This document shows, piece by piece, positions 1 to 8,000 of a DNA stretch of 18,520 nt. A model generated the notes under the pieces. It was not told the origin of the DNA, made no database searches, and saw only the letters and a program-made list of their open reading frames with translations. Both the position numbers and the translations under genes were made by a program. The DNA is from Rhodanobacter sp. UBA5168 (GTDB lineage: Bacteria > Pseudomonadota > Gammaproteobacteria > Xanthomonadales > Rhodanobacteraceae). The DNA lies in the NCBI GenBank assembly GCA_002413455.1, contig DHXA01000219.1, positions 16,065-34,584 on the forward strand, written 5' to 3'. How positions within the stretch are numbered: the stretch's first letter is position 1; each line of letters begins with the position of its first letter.

Positions 1-888
1 GTCAACGCCGACATCGCGATCGCGCAGTGGCAGTACTACCTGGCCAGCGGCGACAAGGCCTGGCTGGAGCAGCATGGCTGGCCGGTGATCCGCGCCGTCG
101 CGCAGTTCTGGGCCAGCCGGGTGACGTACAACGCGCCGCAGCAGCGCTACGAAATCCTGCACGTCACTTCGGTCGACGAGGACTACAACGACGTGCCGAA
201 CGACACCTTCACCAACGTCTCCGCGGCCAAGGCACTGCGCATCGCCAGCGCCGCCGCAAGCGTGGTGGGCGCCACGCCCGATCCGCGCTGGGCGGACATC
301 GCTGCGCGTATGTATGTGCCGTTTTCCGCGAAGGACGGCCATCACCTGGACTTCGACCCCAGCGTGACGCCCGACATCGACTCGTGGGGCGGCAGCGCCC
401 TGCCGATGCTGGCGTATCCCTCGCTCGACCTGCCGATGGATCCGACGCTGCGCCGGCGCGACTTCGACTATGCGCTGGCGCCGATCCGGCGCTCGCAACG
501 CGACCCCAACAGCATGGGACTGGCGCCGACCTCGATCGCCGCCGCCACCCTGGGCGACGGCGCCGAAGCCAGCGCGTGGTTCCAGCGCAACATCACCGCG
601 AACGTGCTGAAGCCGCCGTTCAACGTGCGCACCGAGACAGCGAACAACAACACCGGCTACTTCCTCACCGCCGCCGCCGGGCTGCTGCAGAACATCGTCT
701 ACGGCTTTTCCGGACTGCGCATCGAACAGGACGGACTGGTCGAGGCCTATGCACCGGTGCTGCCGCCGCAGTGGAAATCGCTGACGCTCAGGCGCATCGC
801 CTTTCGCGGCAAGCTCTACGACATCGCGATCACCCGCGATGCCGACGACAAGGCCCGGTTGACCCGCACCTTGCGCACCACCCCATGA
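1..888 (+). CDS. GH65-family glycoside hydrolase (acid trehalase/kojibiose hydrolase-like), 3' part only
   Basis: The reading frame is open from base 1 to the TGA ending at 888, so the start lies outside the window and 295 C-terminal residues are visible. The segment VDEDYNDVPNDTFTN (fragment residues 58-72) aligns with the GH65 motif GPDEYHENVDNNAYTN. Glu60 of the fragment would be the general acid in the (alpha/alpha)6 barrel. The tail, with NNTGYFLTAAAGLLQNIVYG followed by a LPPQW and FRGKLYDI segment, matches the end of the barrel and the small beta C-terminal domain of GH65. Family members hydrolyse or phosphorolyse alpha-glucosides such as trehalose, kojibiose and maltose. Which substrate applies cannot be told from this fragment. 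A trehalase gene follows after 15 bases, so a role in trehalose or related alpha-glucoside breakdown is inferred. The N-terminal domain and any signal peptide are not visible. Confidence 0.85.
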   Translation, partial: VNADIAIAQWQYYLASGDKAWLEQHGWPVIRAVAQFWASRVTYNAPQQRYEILHVTSVDEDYNDVPNDTFTNVSAAKALRIASAAASVVGATPDPRWADIAARMYVPFSAKDGHHLDFDPSVTPDIDSWGGSALPMLAYPSLDLPMDPTLRRRDFDYALAPIRRSQRDPNSMGLAPTSIAAATLGDGAEASAWFQRNITANVLKPPFNVRTETANNNTGYFLTAAAGLLQNIVYGFSGLRIEQDGLVEAYAPVLPPQWKSLTLRRIAFRGKLYDIAITRDADDKARLTRTLRTTP

Positions 889-903
889 ATCGGGAGAACA
901 GAC

Positions 904-2631
904 ATGACCCACACCTCCAGCCCCTCGCGCGGATCCGCTGACGCCACCCACCGGCATGCTCGCCGGACGAGGACGTGGCTGGCCACGCTGCTGCTGTTTT
1001 CCGCATCCGCAGCATCGGCCATGCCCGCCACGCCGAATCCGGCGAAGACGCGGGCCTATATCGACAAGGCCTGGACCACCCTGACGCGCTCGATGGACGA
1101 TTGCCGCTCGCTGACCGACACCAAGGTGGCTGGTCATCCGGTGCTGTACCTGCCGACCAAGCTGCCCATGCCGGCACAACTGGTCGATGTCGGCAAACGC
1201 TGCGGCGTCGACGTGCACACGCTGCCGCGCGCCATCGACCGGCTTGGCGAGATCGACGCCACGAAACTACCTGCACAGGGCCTGCTCTACCTGCCGCACC
1301 CCTACGTCGTGCCCGGCGGTTTCTTCAACGAGATGTACGGCTGGGACAGCTACTTCATCGTGATCGGCCTGGCCGCCGACCAGCAGACCGCGCTGGCGAA
1401 GGACATGGTCGACAACGCATTGTTCGAGGTGGAGCACTACGGCGGCGTGCTCAACGCCAACCGCACCTATTACCTCAGCCGCTCGCAGCCGCCGTTTCTC
1501 AGCGCGATGATGGCCGTCGTGCTCGACAATCCGGCGAGTTTTCCCGATGCCGAGGCAAGGCGTGCCTGGCTGGCGCATGCGTATCCGCTGGCCGTGCGCA
1601 ACCACGACATCTGGAAGCGGCCCGAACACCGCGCCGGCGACACCGGACTCGCGCGCTACTACGACCTGGGCAGCGGCCCGGTGCTGGAGGCGCACGACAG
1701 CGAGTACTACCTCGGCGTCATCAAGTGGCTGCGCGCGCATCCGGCGGACGACCCCGGCTATCTCGTCAAGGCTCCGCAACATCCGGATGCTGCCGAGGCG
1801 ACGCGCCTGCAACGGGAGAGCTGCGACGTGCTTGCCTCGAAGGTCTGCGCCGGCGCGTGGTTCGACGGCTACCGCCTAACCGCCGACTACTACCACGGCG
1901 ACCGCGCCATGCGTGAGTCGGGCTTCGACACCAATGCGCATTTCGGACCCTTCGGCGGCTCGACCCATCACTACGCCGACGTGAGCCTGAACAGCCTGCT
2001 CTACCGTTACGAACGCGACCTGCACGACTTCGCCCTGCAACTGGGCAAGGCTGGCGACGCCGAACGCTGGACCCAGGCGGCCGAAGCGCGCAAGGCGGCG
2101 ATGGACAAGTACCTGTGGCGTCCGGAATCGGGCATGTATCGCGACTACGACTTCGTGGCCGGCAAGCCCTCGCCCTATCCCTACATCACCACGTTCTATC
2201 CGCTGTGGGCCGGCGCCGCCTCCGCACAGCAGGCCGCCGCGGTACGCGGCAAGCTCGCCATCTTCGAACGCAAGGGCGGCCTGAGCATGGACAACCGCCC
2301 TGCCGGCGTGCAGTGGGGCGACCCGTTCGGCTGGGCGCCGACCAACTGGCTGGCCGTGTCCGGCCTGGATGCCTACGGCTTCCACGACGACGCGCGGCGC
2401 ATCGCCGGCAAGTTCACCGCCACGGTGGACCGCGGCTTCGCCGACGACGGCACCATCCGCGAGAAATACAACATGGCGTTGGGCAATGCGGATGTGAAAG
2501 TCAGCGCCGGCTACAGCCAGAACGTGATCGGCTTCGGCTGGACCAATGGCGTGTACCTGAAGATGCAGGAAATCCTGCACCGCGCCGATGCCAGGGCTGT
2601 GCCTGCTGCCGCGGCAGGCAACGCGAAATGA
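904..2631 (+). CDS. treA: Periplasmic trehalase, GH37
   Basis: This 575-residue protein hydrolyses alpha,alpha-trehalose to two glucoses, presumably in the periplasm. GH37 signature 1 is present as PGGFFNEMYGWDSY (137-150), with NANRTYYLSRSQPPF at 184-198. The second signature reads QWGDPFGWAP (470-479). By comparison with E. coli Tre37A, Asp342 in ESGFD is the probable general acid and Glu520 in REKY the probable base. The length is close to E. coli TreA (about 565). The N-terminus has an Arg-rich stretch and then a hydrophobic core ending ASAASA (34-39), a probable Sec signal peptide with an unusually long n-region. The ATG at 904 has GGGAGA upstream at good spacing. The gene begins 15 bases after the GH65 stop, and its stop overlaps a possible upstream ATG of the esterase, suggesting one transcript. 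Signature 2 has Gly where most members have Asp. Confidence 0.92.
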   Translation: MTHTSSPSRGSADATHRHARRTRTWLATLLLFSASAASAMPATPNPAKTRAYIDKAWTTLTRSMDDCRSLTDTKVAGHPVLYLPTKLPMPAQLVDVGKRCGVDVHTLPRAIDRLGEIDATKLPAQGLLYLPHPYVVPGGFFNEMYGWDSYFIVIGLAADQQTALAKDMVDNALFEVEHYGGVLNANRTYYLSRSQPPFLSAMMAVVLDNPASFPDAEARRAWLAHAYPLAVRNHDIWKRPEHRAGDTGLARYYDLGSGPVLEAHDSEYYLGVIKWLRAHPADDPGYLVKAPQHPDAAEATRLQRESCDVLASKVCAGAWFDGYRLTADYYHGDRAMRESGFDTNAHFGPFGGSTHHYADVSLNSLLYRYERDLHDFALQLGKAGDAERWTQAAEARKAAMDKYLWRPESGMYRDYDFVAGKPSPYPYITTFYPLWAGAASAQQAAAVRGKLAIFERKGGLSMDNRPAGVQWGDPFGWAPTNWLAVSGLDAYGFHDDARRIAGKFTATVDRGFADDGTIREKYNMALGNADVKVSAGYSQNVIGFGWTNGVYLKMQEILHRADARAVPAAAAGNAK

Positions 2632-2674
2632 CATCACCGCACCGCATCGCCGACGATCCGTCGCCGCTCCCGAC

Positions 2675-2680
2675 AAAGGA
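2675..2680 (+). promoter_or_regulatory. Ribosome binding site deciding the esterase start
   Basis: AAAGGA lies 7 bases before the ATG at 2688. An in-frame ATG at 2628 overlaps the trehalase stop as ATGA but would add 20 polar residues in front of a good signal peptide. The 2688 start is therefore preferred. Confidence 0.6.
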
Positions 2681-2687
2681 CAGAGCC

Positions 2688-3767
2688 ATGCACGCCACAC
2701 CCCACGGGAATCGTCGGCTCAGCGCCGCACTGCTCGGCACGGCGCTGTGTTGCACGGGCGCACTCGCACAGCACGCACCACCTGGCGTGCAGACCGACGG
2801 CAGCGTGACCACCTCCGTGGCGACCATCCCGTACTCGACGTACGCGTCGCCGCAAGCACGCGCCTTCTTCCCGCAGATGCTCGCCGCTGGAAGCAAGGCC
2901 CCGCCGCTGAGCGCGCCGATCGCGCAAAGCCGCGACTTCTACGACCGCCTCAACAGCGCCCGCGCGGCGCGTATGGAAAAGCTCTACCCGGTGACAACGC
3001 ATCGCGAAACGGTTGCCGGCGTAGGTACCGATGTGGTGTTGCCCGCGCAGGGCATCGCCGTGGCGAACCGGCATCGCGTGCTGATCAACCTGCACGGCGG
3101 CGCCTTCCTGTGGGGCGCGCACAGCGGCGCCCTGGTCGAATCGATACCGATCGCCAGCCTCGGCCGCATCAAGGTCATCAGCGTCGATTATCGGCAGGGG
3201 CCGGAGCACGTGTTCCCAGCGGCCAGCGAGGATGTCGAGGCGGTCTACCGCGCCCTGCTGAAGCACTATCCAGCGAAGAACATCGGCATCTACGGCTGTT
3301 CGGCCGGCGGCGTGCTCACCGGCGAGGCGGTGGCGCGGATCATCGCTAAAAAGCTGCCGGTGCCGGGAGCGATCGGCACGTTCTGCGGTTCGGTCAGCGA
3401 ACTGGCCGGCGACTCCACCTACATCGCACCCATACTCAACGGCGAGCCATCGCCCGCCGGGCCACTCAAGCTGGCCGATCTGCCGTACTTCAAGGACGCC
3501 AGGACCAGCGATCCGCTGGTGTTCCCGGCCAACTCGCCCGCGCTGCTGGCGAAATTCCCGCCGACCCTGCTGATCACCGGTACGCGCGACTTCACCATGA
3601 GCTCGGTGCTGCACAGCCAGGCACTGCTGACCGCCGCCGGGGTGGACGCCGAGCTGCATGTCTGGGACGGCATGTGGCATTCGTTCTTCTCCGACCCGGA
3701 CATGCCCGAATCCCGCGAGGCCTATGCGGTGATGGTGAGCTTCTTCGATCGCAAGCTGGGGCATTAG
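2688..3767 (+). CDS. Exported alpha/beta-hydrolase, hormone-sensitive-lipase-type esterase
   Basis: This 359-residue protein has a probable Sec signal peptide (residues 1-28, LSAALLGTALCCTGALA core, no proper lipobox) and an alpha/beta-hydrolase domain. The oxyanion-hole motif is HGGAF (136-140). The nucleophile elbow is GCSAGG with Ser205. Asp301 in TGTRDF and His331 in GMWHSFF complete the triad. This is the arrangement of bacterial family IV (HSL-like) carboxylesterases, which cleave short acyl esters. Two positions differ from the usual HGGG and GDSAGG: Ala at the fourth motif position and Cys204 before the Ser. The substrate is unknown. Its place behind two alpha-glucosidases suggests it removes acyl groups from sugars or from another exported substrate, but this is inference. 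It appears to be the last gene of the unit; a short hairpin follows its stop. Confidence 0.85.
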   Translation: MHATPHGNRRLSAALLGTALCCTGALAQHAPPGVQTDGSVTTSVATIPYSTYASPQARAFFPQMLAAGSKAPPLSAPIAQSRDFYDRLNSARAARMEKLYPVTTHRETVAGVGTDVVLPAQGIAVANRHRVLINLHGGAFLWGAHSGALVESIPIASLGRIKVISVDYRQGPEHVFPAASEDVEAVYRALLKHYPAKNIGIYGCSAGGVLTGEAVARIIAKKLPVPGAIGTFCGSVSELAGDSTYIAPILNGEPSPAGPLKLADLPYFKDARTSDPLVFPANSPALLAKFPPTLLITGTRDFTMSSVLHSQALLTAAGVDAELHVWDGMWHSFFSDPDMPESREAYAVMVSFFDRKLGH

Positions 3768-3773
3768 CAGTCT

Positions 3774-3802
3774 TTGCCCCGCAGCGCGGGGCCGGGTATT
3801 CT
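3774..3802 (+). promoter_or_regulatory. Possible sigma-70 promoter for pilR
   Basis: TTGCCC (3774-3779) and TATTCT (3797-3802) are separated by 17 bases, each matching four of six consensus positions. Transcription would start about 25 bases before the pilR ATG. The -35 and spacer overlap the hairpin at 3776-3792. The match is modest and could be chance in GC-rich DNA. Confidence 0.3.
3776..3792 (+). terminator. Short GC hairpin after the esterase gene, weak terminator candidate
   Basis: GCCCCGC and GCGGGGC form a perfect 7-bp stem around a 3-base loop, 9 bases after the esterase stop. There is no clear run of T after it (CGGGTATTCTCT follows), so intrinsic termination is uncertain. Confidence 0.35.
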
Positions 3803-3831
3803 CTGGCGTATCGATAGCCACGCGCCGTGCC

Positions 3832-5226
3832 ATGAACCCACAGACCGTCCTGGTCATTGACGACGAACGCGACATCCGCGAACTGCTGACCATCACTCTG
3901 GGGCGGATGGACCTGCAAGTCGACGCCGTGGGTACCGTGGCCGAAGCGCGCCGGGCGCTGGGCGAACGCAGTTACGACCTGTGCTTCACCGACATGCGCC
4001 TGCCGGATGGCAACGGCCAGGAGGTGATCGAACTGATTGCCGCGAATCACCCGGACATGCCGGTGGCGATGATCACCGCTTACGGCAACGTCGACGCCGC
4101 CGTGAATGCGCTGAAGGCGGGTGCGTTCGATTTCGTGTCCAAGCCGGTCGACATCCAGATGCTGCGCGGTCTGGTGCGCACCGCCCTGCGGCTGGTGGAG
4201 GAGAAGCGCAATGGCGGCGCCGCGGCGAAAACCAACGACTCCAGCGATCGCCTGATCGGCGACTCGGCGGCGATGCAGCAGGTGCGCGCCACCATCGGCA
4301 AGCTGGCCCGCAACCAGGCGCCGGTCTACATCGCCGGTGAATCGGGCGTGGGCAAGGAGCTGGTGGCGCGGCTGATCCACGAGCAGGGCCCGCGTGCGAG
4401 CGGGCCATTCGTGCCGGTCAACTGCGGCGCCATTCCCTCCGAGCTCATGGAAAGCGAGTTCTTCGGCCATCGCAAGGGCAGCTTCACCGGCGCCAGCACC
4501 GACAAGGAAGGCCTGTTCCAGGCCGCCCAGGGCGGCACGCTGTTTCTCGACGAAGTGGCCGAACTGCCGCTGCACATGCAGGTGAAACTGCTGCGCGCGA
4601 TCCAGGAAAAAGCGGTGCGACCGATCGGCGGCCGCGACGAGATTCCGGTCGACGTGCGCATCCTTTCCGCTACCCACAAGAACCTCGGCCAACTGGTGGA
4701 ACAGGGCCAGTTCCGCCAGGATCTGTTCTATCGCATCAACGTGATCGAGCTGCGGGTGCCGCCGCTGCGCGAACGTCGCGGCGACGTGCCGTTGCTGTCC
4801 GCGTTCATCCTCAAGGCGCTGGCTGGCAAGAGCGGTGACAGCGTCGGCCAGCTGTCGGCGGCCGCACGCGACGCACTGGAAACCTACGATTTTCCCGGCA
4901 ATGTGCGCGAACTGGAAAACATCCTCGAACGCGCGATGGCGATGTGCGACGGGGCCGTCATCGATGCCTCCGACCTGATGCTGCCGCAGCGGGGCGCGCG
5001 CGCCGACGCCGTGACGCCAATCAGGCATGAGGACGTGGCAGTGGGCACGGCACCGGCAGCAGCCAGCGCCAACGGCGGCCTCGACGACTACATCAGCAAC
5101 CTCGAACGCACCGCCATCGTCAAGGCGCTGGAAGAATCGCGCTACAACAAGACCGCCGCCGCCCGCAAACTCGGCATCACCTTCCGCGCACTGCGCTACA
5201 AGCTGAAGAAGCTCGGCATCGACTGA
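3832..5226 (+). CDS. pilR: Sigma-54-dependent response regulator, PilR type
   Basis: This 464-residue NtrC-family activator has three parts. The receiver domain (1-120) has acidic residues Asp10/Asp11, phosphoacceptor Asp54 (FTDMRLPDG), Thr82 and Lys104. The AAA+ domain (about 139-375) has Walker A GESGVGKE (169-176), the sigma-54 contact loop GSFTGA (216-221) and Walker B FLDE with Asp240/Glu241. A Fis-type helix-turn-helix (about 424-464) ends in RYKLKKLGID. From memory, the segments IGKLARNQAPVYI, LIHEQGP, KLLRAIQEKAVR and the C-terminus closely match Pseudomonas PilR, which drives pilA transcription with sigma-54. Ser in the usual GAFTGA loop also fits PilR. No ribosome binding site of note precedes the ATG. 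PilS, the usual partner kinase, is not adjacent: the gene before is an esterase and the genes after run the opposite way. A general NtrC-family regulator is the alternative. Confidence 0.88.
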   Translation: MNPQTVLVIDDERDIRELLTITLGRMDLQVDAVGTVAEARRALGERSYDLCFTDMRLPDGNGQEVIELIAANHPDMPVAMITAYGNVDAAVNALKAGAFDFVSKPVDIQMLRGLVRTALRLVEEKRNGGAAAKTNDSSDRLIGDSAAMQQVRATIGKLARNQAPVYIAGESGVGKELVARLIHEQGPRASGPFVPVNCGAIPSELMESEFFGHRKGSFTGASTDKEGLFQAAQGGTLFLDEVAELPLHMQVKLLRAIQEKAVRPIGGRDEIPVDVRILSATHKNLGQLVEQGQFRQDLFYRINVIELRVPPLRERRGDVPLLSAFILKALAGKSGDSVGQLSAAARDALETYDFPGNVRELENILERAMAMCDGAVIDASDLMLPQRGARADAVTPIRHEDVAVGTAPAAASANGGLDDYISNLERTAIVKALEESRYNKTAAARKLGITFRALRYKLKKLGID

Positions 5227-5257
5227 GCCCGGTTTCTCGCAGGAGCCCACCCTGTGC

Positions 5258-5356
5258 GCGATGCTCTTGTGGGAGCGACTTCAGTCGCGATGCCTTTTCG
5301 CCAGATTGAAGAGCATCGCGACTGAAGTCGCTCCCACGAAGGTGCGCTCCTACAAG
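5258..5356. repeat. REP-like nested palindrome between convergent genes
   Basis: Bases 5269-5293 (starting GTGGGAGCGACTTCAGTCGC) and 5313-5337 are a perfect 25-bp inverted repeat with a 19-base loop. Each arm contains its own smaller palindrome, GCGACT-TC-AGTCGC (5275-5288 and 5318-5331). A third, degenerate head lies in inverse orientation at 5344-5356, matching 11 of 13 bases of 5266-5278. The GTGGGAGCG head and paired inverted layout resemble REP/BIME elements known from pseudomonads and xanthomonads. It sits between the ends of pilR and the opposing permease gene, where it could also stop transcription from both sides. An alternative 11-bp pairing exists between 5258-5268 and 5309-5319. 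Confidence 0.85.
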
Positions 5357-5362
5357 TTGCCC

Positions 5363-6631
5363 TCACACCGAGCGCGTCGCCTCCACCGGCGGCACGGTGG
5401 CGGCGCGCCGGGCCGGACCGAACACGGCCAGCTGGCCGAGCAGCCACAGCAACAGCGCACCGACGCCGAGCACCCACAGCGGCATCCGCGGCAATTCGTA
5501 GTGCGTCATCAGCGACAGGTTGGCGGCGATGCCCAGTACCACGCCCAGCACCACACCGATGCCGACGATCAGGGCGTTCTCGGTCTGGAAATAACGCAGG
5601 ATGTCGCTCCGCGTCGCACCCAACGCACGGCGCACGCCGATCGAGCGACGCCGCTGGCCGACCCAGAAACTGCTCAGGCCCACGATGCCACCGGCCGTCG
5701 CCAGCAGCAGCAACACGCAGACCGCGCCCATCATGATCGCCACTCCGCGATCGGTGGCGTAGGCCTTCGTGCGGGCCTGCGCCAACGTGACCACGCCATC
5801 CTCGGGGCTGATCAGGCGCAGGCGACTCTGTGCAACCAGGGCCGCCGGCGCCGCGCGCAGTACCGCCTCCAGTCGTCCCGGTTGCGTGCGCACCAGATAA
5901 ACCGTCCCGCCGGCATAGGCCGCCCCGTCGGCGGCACTGGCATAGCGCGCCGGCACCAGCACCGTGTCCTCATCGATCGAACGCGTGCTGCTGCCCGCGT
6001 AACCGCCTTCCAGCCGATCGACCATGCCGACGATCGTGCTCGGGCCGTCGTCGCTGAGATAGACGCGCTGGCCCACCGCCGCGCCGTCCGGGAAAAGCTT
6101 GCGGGCGAGGTCGCGCGTGATGATGATCACCGCCGGCACCAGCTTGTCGTACGGGCCGAGGCTGCCGATCTCGTCGGCGCGGAAATTGCGGCCGGCCACC
6201 AGCGCGATGCCGAACGTGTCGAGCGCGTGCTCGTCGGCGAAATAGGAAAGCGCCAGCTGCAGCTTCTTCTGCTCGACCCGGTGCTTGATGCGCACCAGGC
6301 CGCCGCCGCCTTCTTCCAGCGGATAGGCCTGACTGGCAAACGCGTCGCGCACGCCCTGCAACTTGCGCAAGGTCGCCAGGTCGGCGCGCATCTGCGCGTC
6401 GATATGCACCACATCAGGCTGGCCAATCCACTCGTTCCTGATCGCGAACAGATGCGCCTCGTCGGTGCCGCTCGGGCGCGACAGATGCACGACACGCGTC
6501 TTGACGATGAACAACGCATTGCTGACCACGGCCAGAGTCAACGCGATCTGCAGCACGATAAGCAGCGTGGCCATCTTGTGCCGGCGCAGCGCGGCGAGGA
6601 TCGGTCGAATCTGGATCATCGTGGCGTTCAT
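5363..6631 (-). CDS. ABC transporter permease, MacB/FtsX type (second of pair)
   Basis: This 422-residue inner-membrane protein has one N-terminal membrane segment (about 20-43), a periplasmic MacB_PCD-like domain of some 230 residues, and three C-terminal membrane segments. That is the four-helix topology of MacB/LolC/FtsX permeases. After the second helix, GQRRRSIGVRRALGATRSDI is the cytoplasmic coupling segment that normally contacts an ABC ATPase. The ATG overlaps the stop of the preceding permease as ATGA, which decides the start and implies coupled translation. The frame is open a further 142 codons upstream, but that part is the shadow of the preceding gene. Members of this family export peptides, macrolides or lipoproteins, or transmit mechanical signals. 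The substrate cannot be read here. No ATPase gene is nearby. Confidence 0.88.
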   Translation of the reverse strand: MNATMIQIRPILAALRRHKMATLLIVLQIALTLAVVSNALFIVKTRVVHLSRPSGTDEAHLFAIRNEWIGQPDVVHIDAQMRADLATLRKLQGVRDAFASQAYPLEEGGGGLVRIKHRVEQKKLQLALSYFADEHALDTFGIALVAGRNFRADEIGSLGPYDKLVPAVIIITRDLARKLFPDGAAVGQRVYLSDDGPSTIVGMVDRLEGGYAGSSTRSIDEDTVLVPARYASAADGAAYAGGTVYLVRTQPGRLEAVLRAAPAALVAQSRLRLISPEDGVVTLAQARTKAYATDRGVAIMMGAVCVLLLLATAGGIVGLSSFWVGQRRRSIGVRRALGATRSDILRYFQTENALIVGIGVVLGVVLGIAANLSLMTHYELPRMPLWVLGVGALLLWLLGQLAVFGPARRAATVPPVEATRSV

Positions 6632-7953
6632 CCGTTCGACTTCAGCTGCCACGCCGGCTGCACCTGGGCGGCGCGCCAGGTGGGATACAGCGCGGCAATC
6701 AGTGTGGTGAGTACCGCGACCAGCACCGTCAGCAGCCACAGCGACGCATCCAGCTTTGCCAGCCGAGCAATTTCCGGCTCGAATACATGACCGATGCCAG
6801 CCATGCCCAGTGCCGTCAGCAGCAGCCCCAGCACGCCGCCGGCCAAGCCGATCGCCGCCGCCTCGGTCAGAAACTGGCGATAGATCGCGCCGCGCGACGC
6901 CCCCAGCGCGCGGCGCACGCCGATCTCGGGCGCGCGGCGCATGAAGCGGGCCAGCATCAGGCCGACCACGTTGACGAGACAGATCAGCAAAAAGCTCACC
7001 GAGACGATCATCGACAGCGCCGAGGCCTTCGGCACCACGTTCATCGTGCGCAGCCACTCCCCCACATCGGACAGGCGCACGTTCGGCGGCCAGGCGAAGC
7101 GACCGACGCGCTGCTGTTCGGCCGCGTAGTTGCGCAACCAGTCGCGGTAGCGCCCCACGTCAGCGCGCGTGGGCAGTTCCACCCACGCGGCGATCCATGC
7201 GCACTCGCTGTGCAACACGCTGTCCCAGTTCGGCAGGGCGGGATCGACGGAGTTCGTGCTGCAATAGAAATTGCCGGCGGCGGCTTTCTGCAGGTCGATG
7301 GCTCGGCTGAACGGGAGGTAGAGCTGACGAGGATGGCTGAAGGGATACCACGAGCTGCTCACATCGAAGTAGCGCGGGCTGGGATTCCAGTCGTCCAGCA
7401 CGCCGACGATGCGATAGTTGTGCGTGTCCAGGTTGATCTCGCGGCCTACGCTGTTGGCGCCACCGAACAGCTTCTGGTTGAGCGCGCTGCTGATCACCAC
7501 CACCGCCGCGCGTTGCTCGTCGTCGCTGGCCGACCAGCCGCCGCCGTAGCGGAACGGCGCATCGAACATCGCGAAGAAGTCACGACTGACCGCATCGCCC
7601 TCCTGCGAAGACGGCAGATGTTGCGCGTCACCCGGCAGTACCGTCCACTTGCTGCCATAGATCAGCACCTGCCACCGTGCCTGGCGCGCGTGCAGCAACG
7701 CTACGGCGTCGGTGTAGCTGAGCAACTCCGGCGGCTCGCCTTTCCAGTTGTGCGCCGGGCCGAAGCTGTCGATCTGCGGCACGAACAGCTGGTTCGATTT
7801 CCACGGGATCGGATCGGCCGCGGTGGCGCGAAACACTGCGTAAGTGATCATGCAGGTCGCTACGCCCACGCTCATCAGCACAACCACCAGTGCAGTCAGC
7901 GCCTTGCTGCGCCGGCAATGGCGCAGAGCCATGTCGAGGTAATACGCCAGCAT
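6628..7953 (-). CDS. ABC transporter permease, MacB/FtsX type (first of pair)
   Basis: This 441-residue inner-membrane protein has the same plan as the gene after it: a membrane helix at about 20-41, a large periplasmic domain, then helices near 313-341, 366-390 and 407-430. RRAPEIGVRRALGASRGAIY is the cytoplasmic coupling segment. Its periplasmic part differs from that of its partner, so the two probably form a heterodimer; this is inferred. The ATG is preceded by GGGGAAAG at close spacing. It lies 47 bases after the hybrid kinase gene and overlaps the next permease by four bases. Paired permeases of this kind usually travel with a LolD/MacB-like ATPase and an HlyD-type adaptor; neither is in this window. 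Confidence 0.88.
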   Translation of the reverse strand: MLAYYLDMALRHCRRSKALTALVVVLMSVGVATCMITYAVFRATAADPIPWKSNQLFVPQIDSFGPAHNWKGEPPELLSYTDAVALLHARQARWQVLIYGSKWTVLPGDAQHLPSSQEGDAVSRDFFAMFDAPFRYGGGWSASDDEQRAAVVVISSALNQKLFGGANSVGREINLDTHNYRIVGVLDDWNPSPRYFDVSSSWYPFSHPRQLYLPFSRAIDLQKAAAGNFYCSTNSVDPALPNWDSVLHSECAWIAAWVELPTRADVGRYRDWLRNYAAEQQRVGRFAWPPNVRLSDVGEWLRTMNVVPKASALSMIVSVSFLLICLVNVVGLMLARFMRRAPEIGVRRALGASRGAIYRQFLTEAAAIGLAGGVLGLLLTALGMAGIGHVFEPEIARLAKLDASLWLLTVLVAVLTTLIAALYPTWRAAQVQPAWQLKSNG

Positions 7954-8000
7954 GTCTTTCCCCTGGATTGCTGTCCTTGCCTGATCGCACCGCGACCGAT

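Noticed and set aside
2115..2687. N-terminal extension of the esterase to 2115, or to the ATG at 2628
   Set aside because: Most of it is trehalase read in another frame. The ATG at 2688 has a ribosome binding site and starts a proper signal peptide.
3592..5250. A 552-codon open frame on the - strand
   Set aside because: It lies opposite pilR and the end of the esterase gene; composition is typical of an antisense shadow with no recognisable motif.
5261..6790. A 509-codon open frame on the + strand starting in the palindrome
   Set aside because: It starts inside the REP-like repeat and runs antisense to the permease gene; low-complexity His/Arg/Gln content, no domain.
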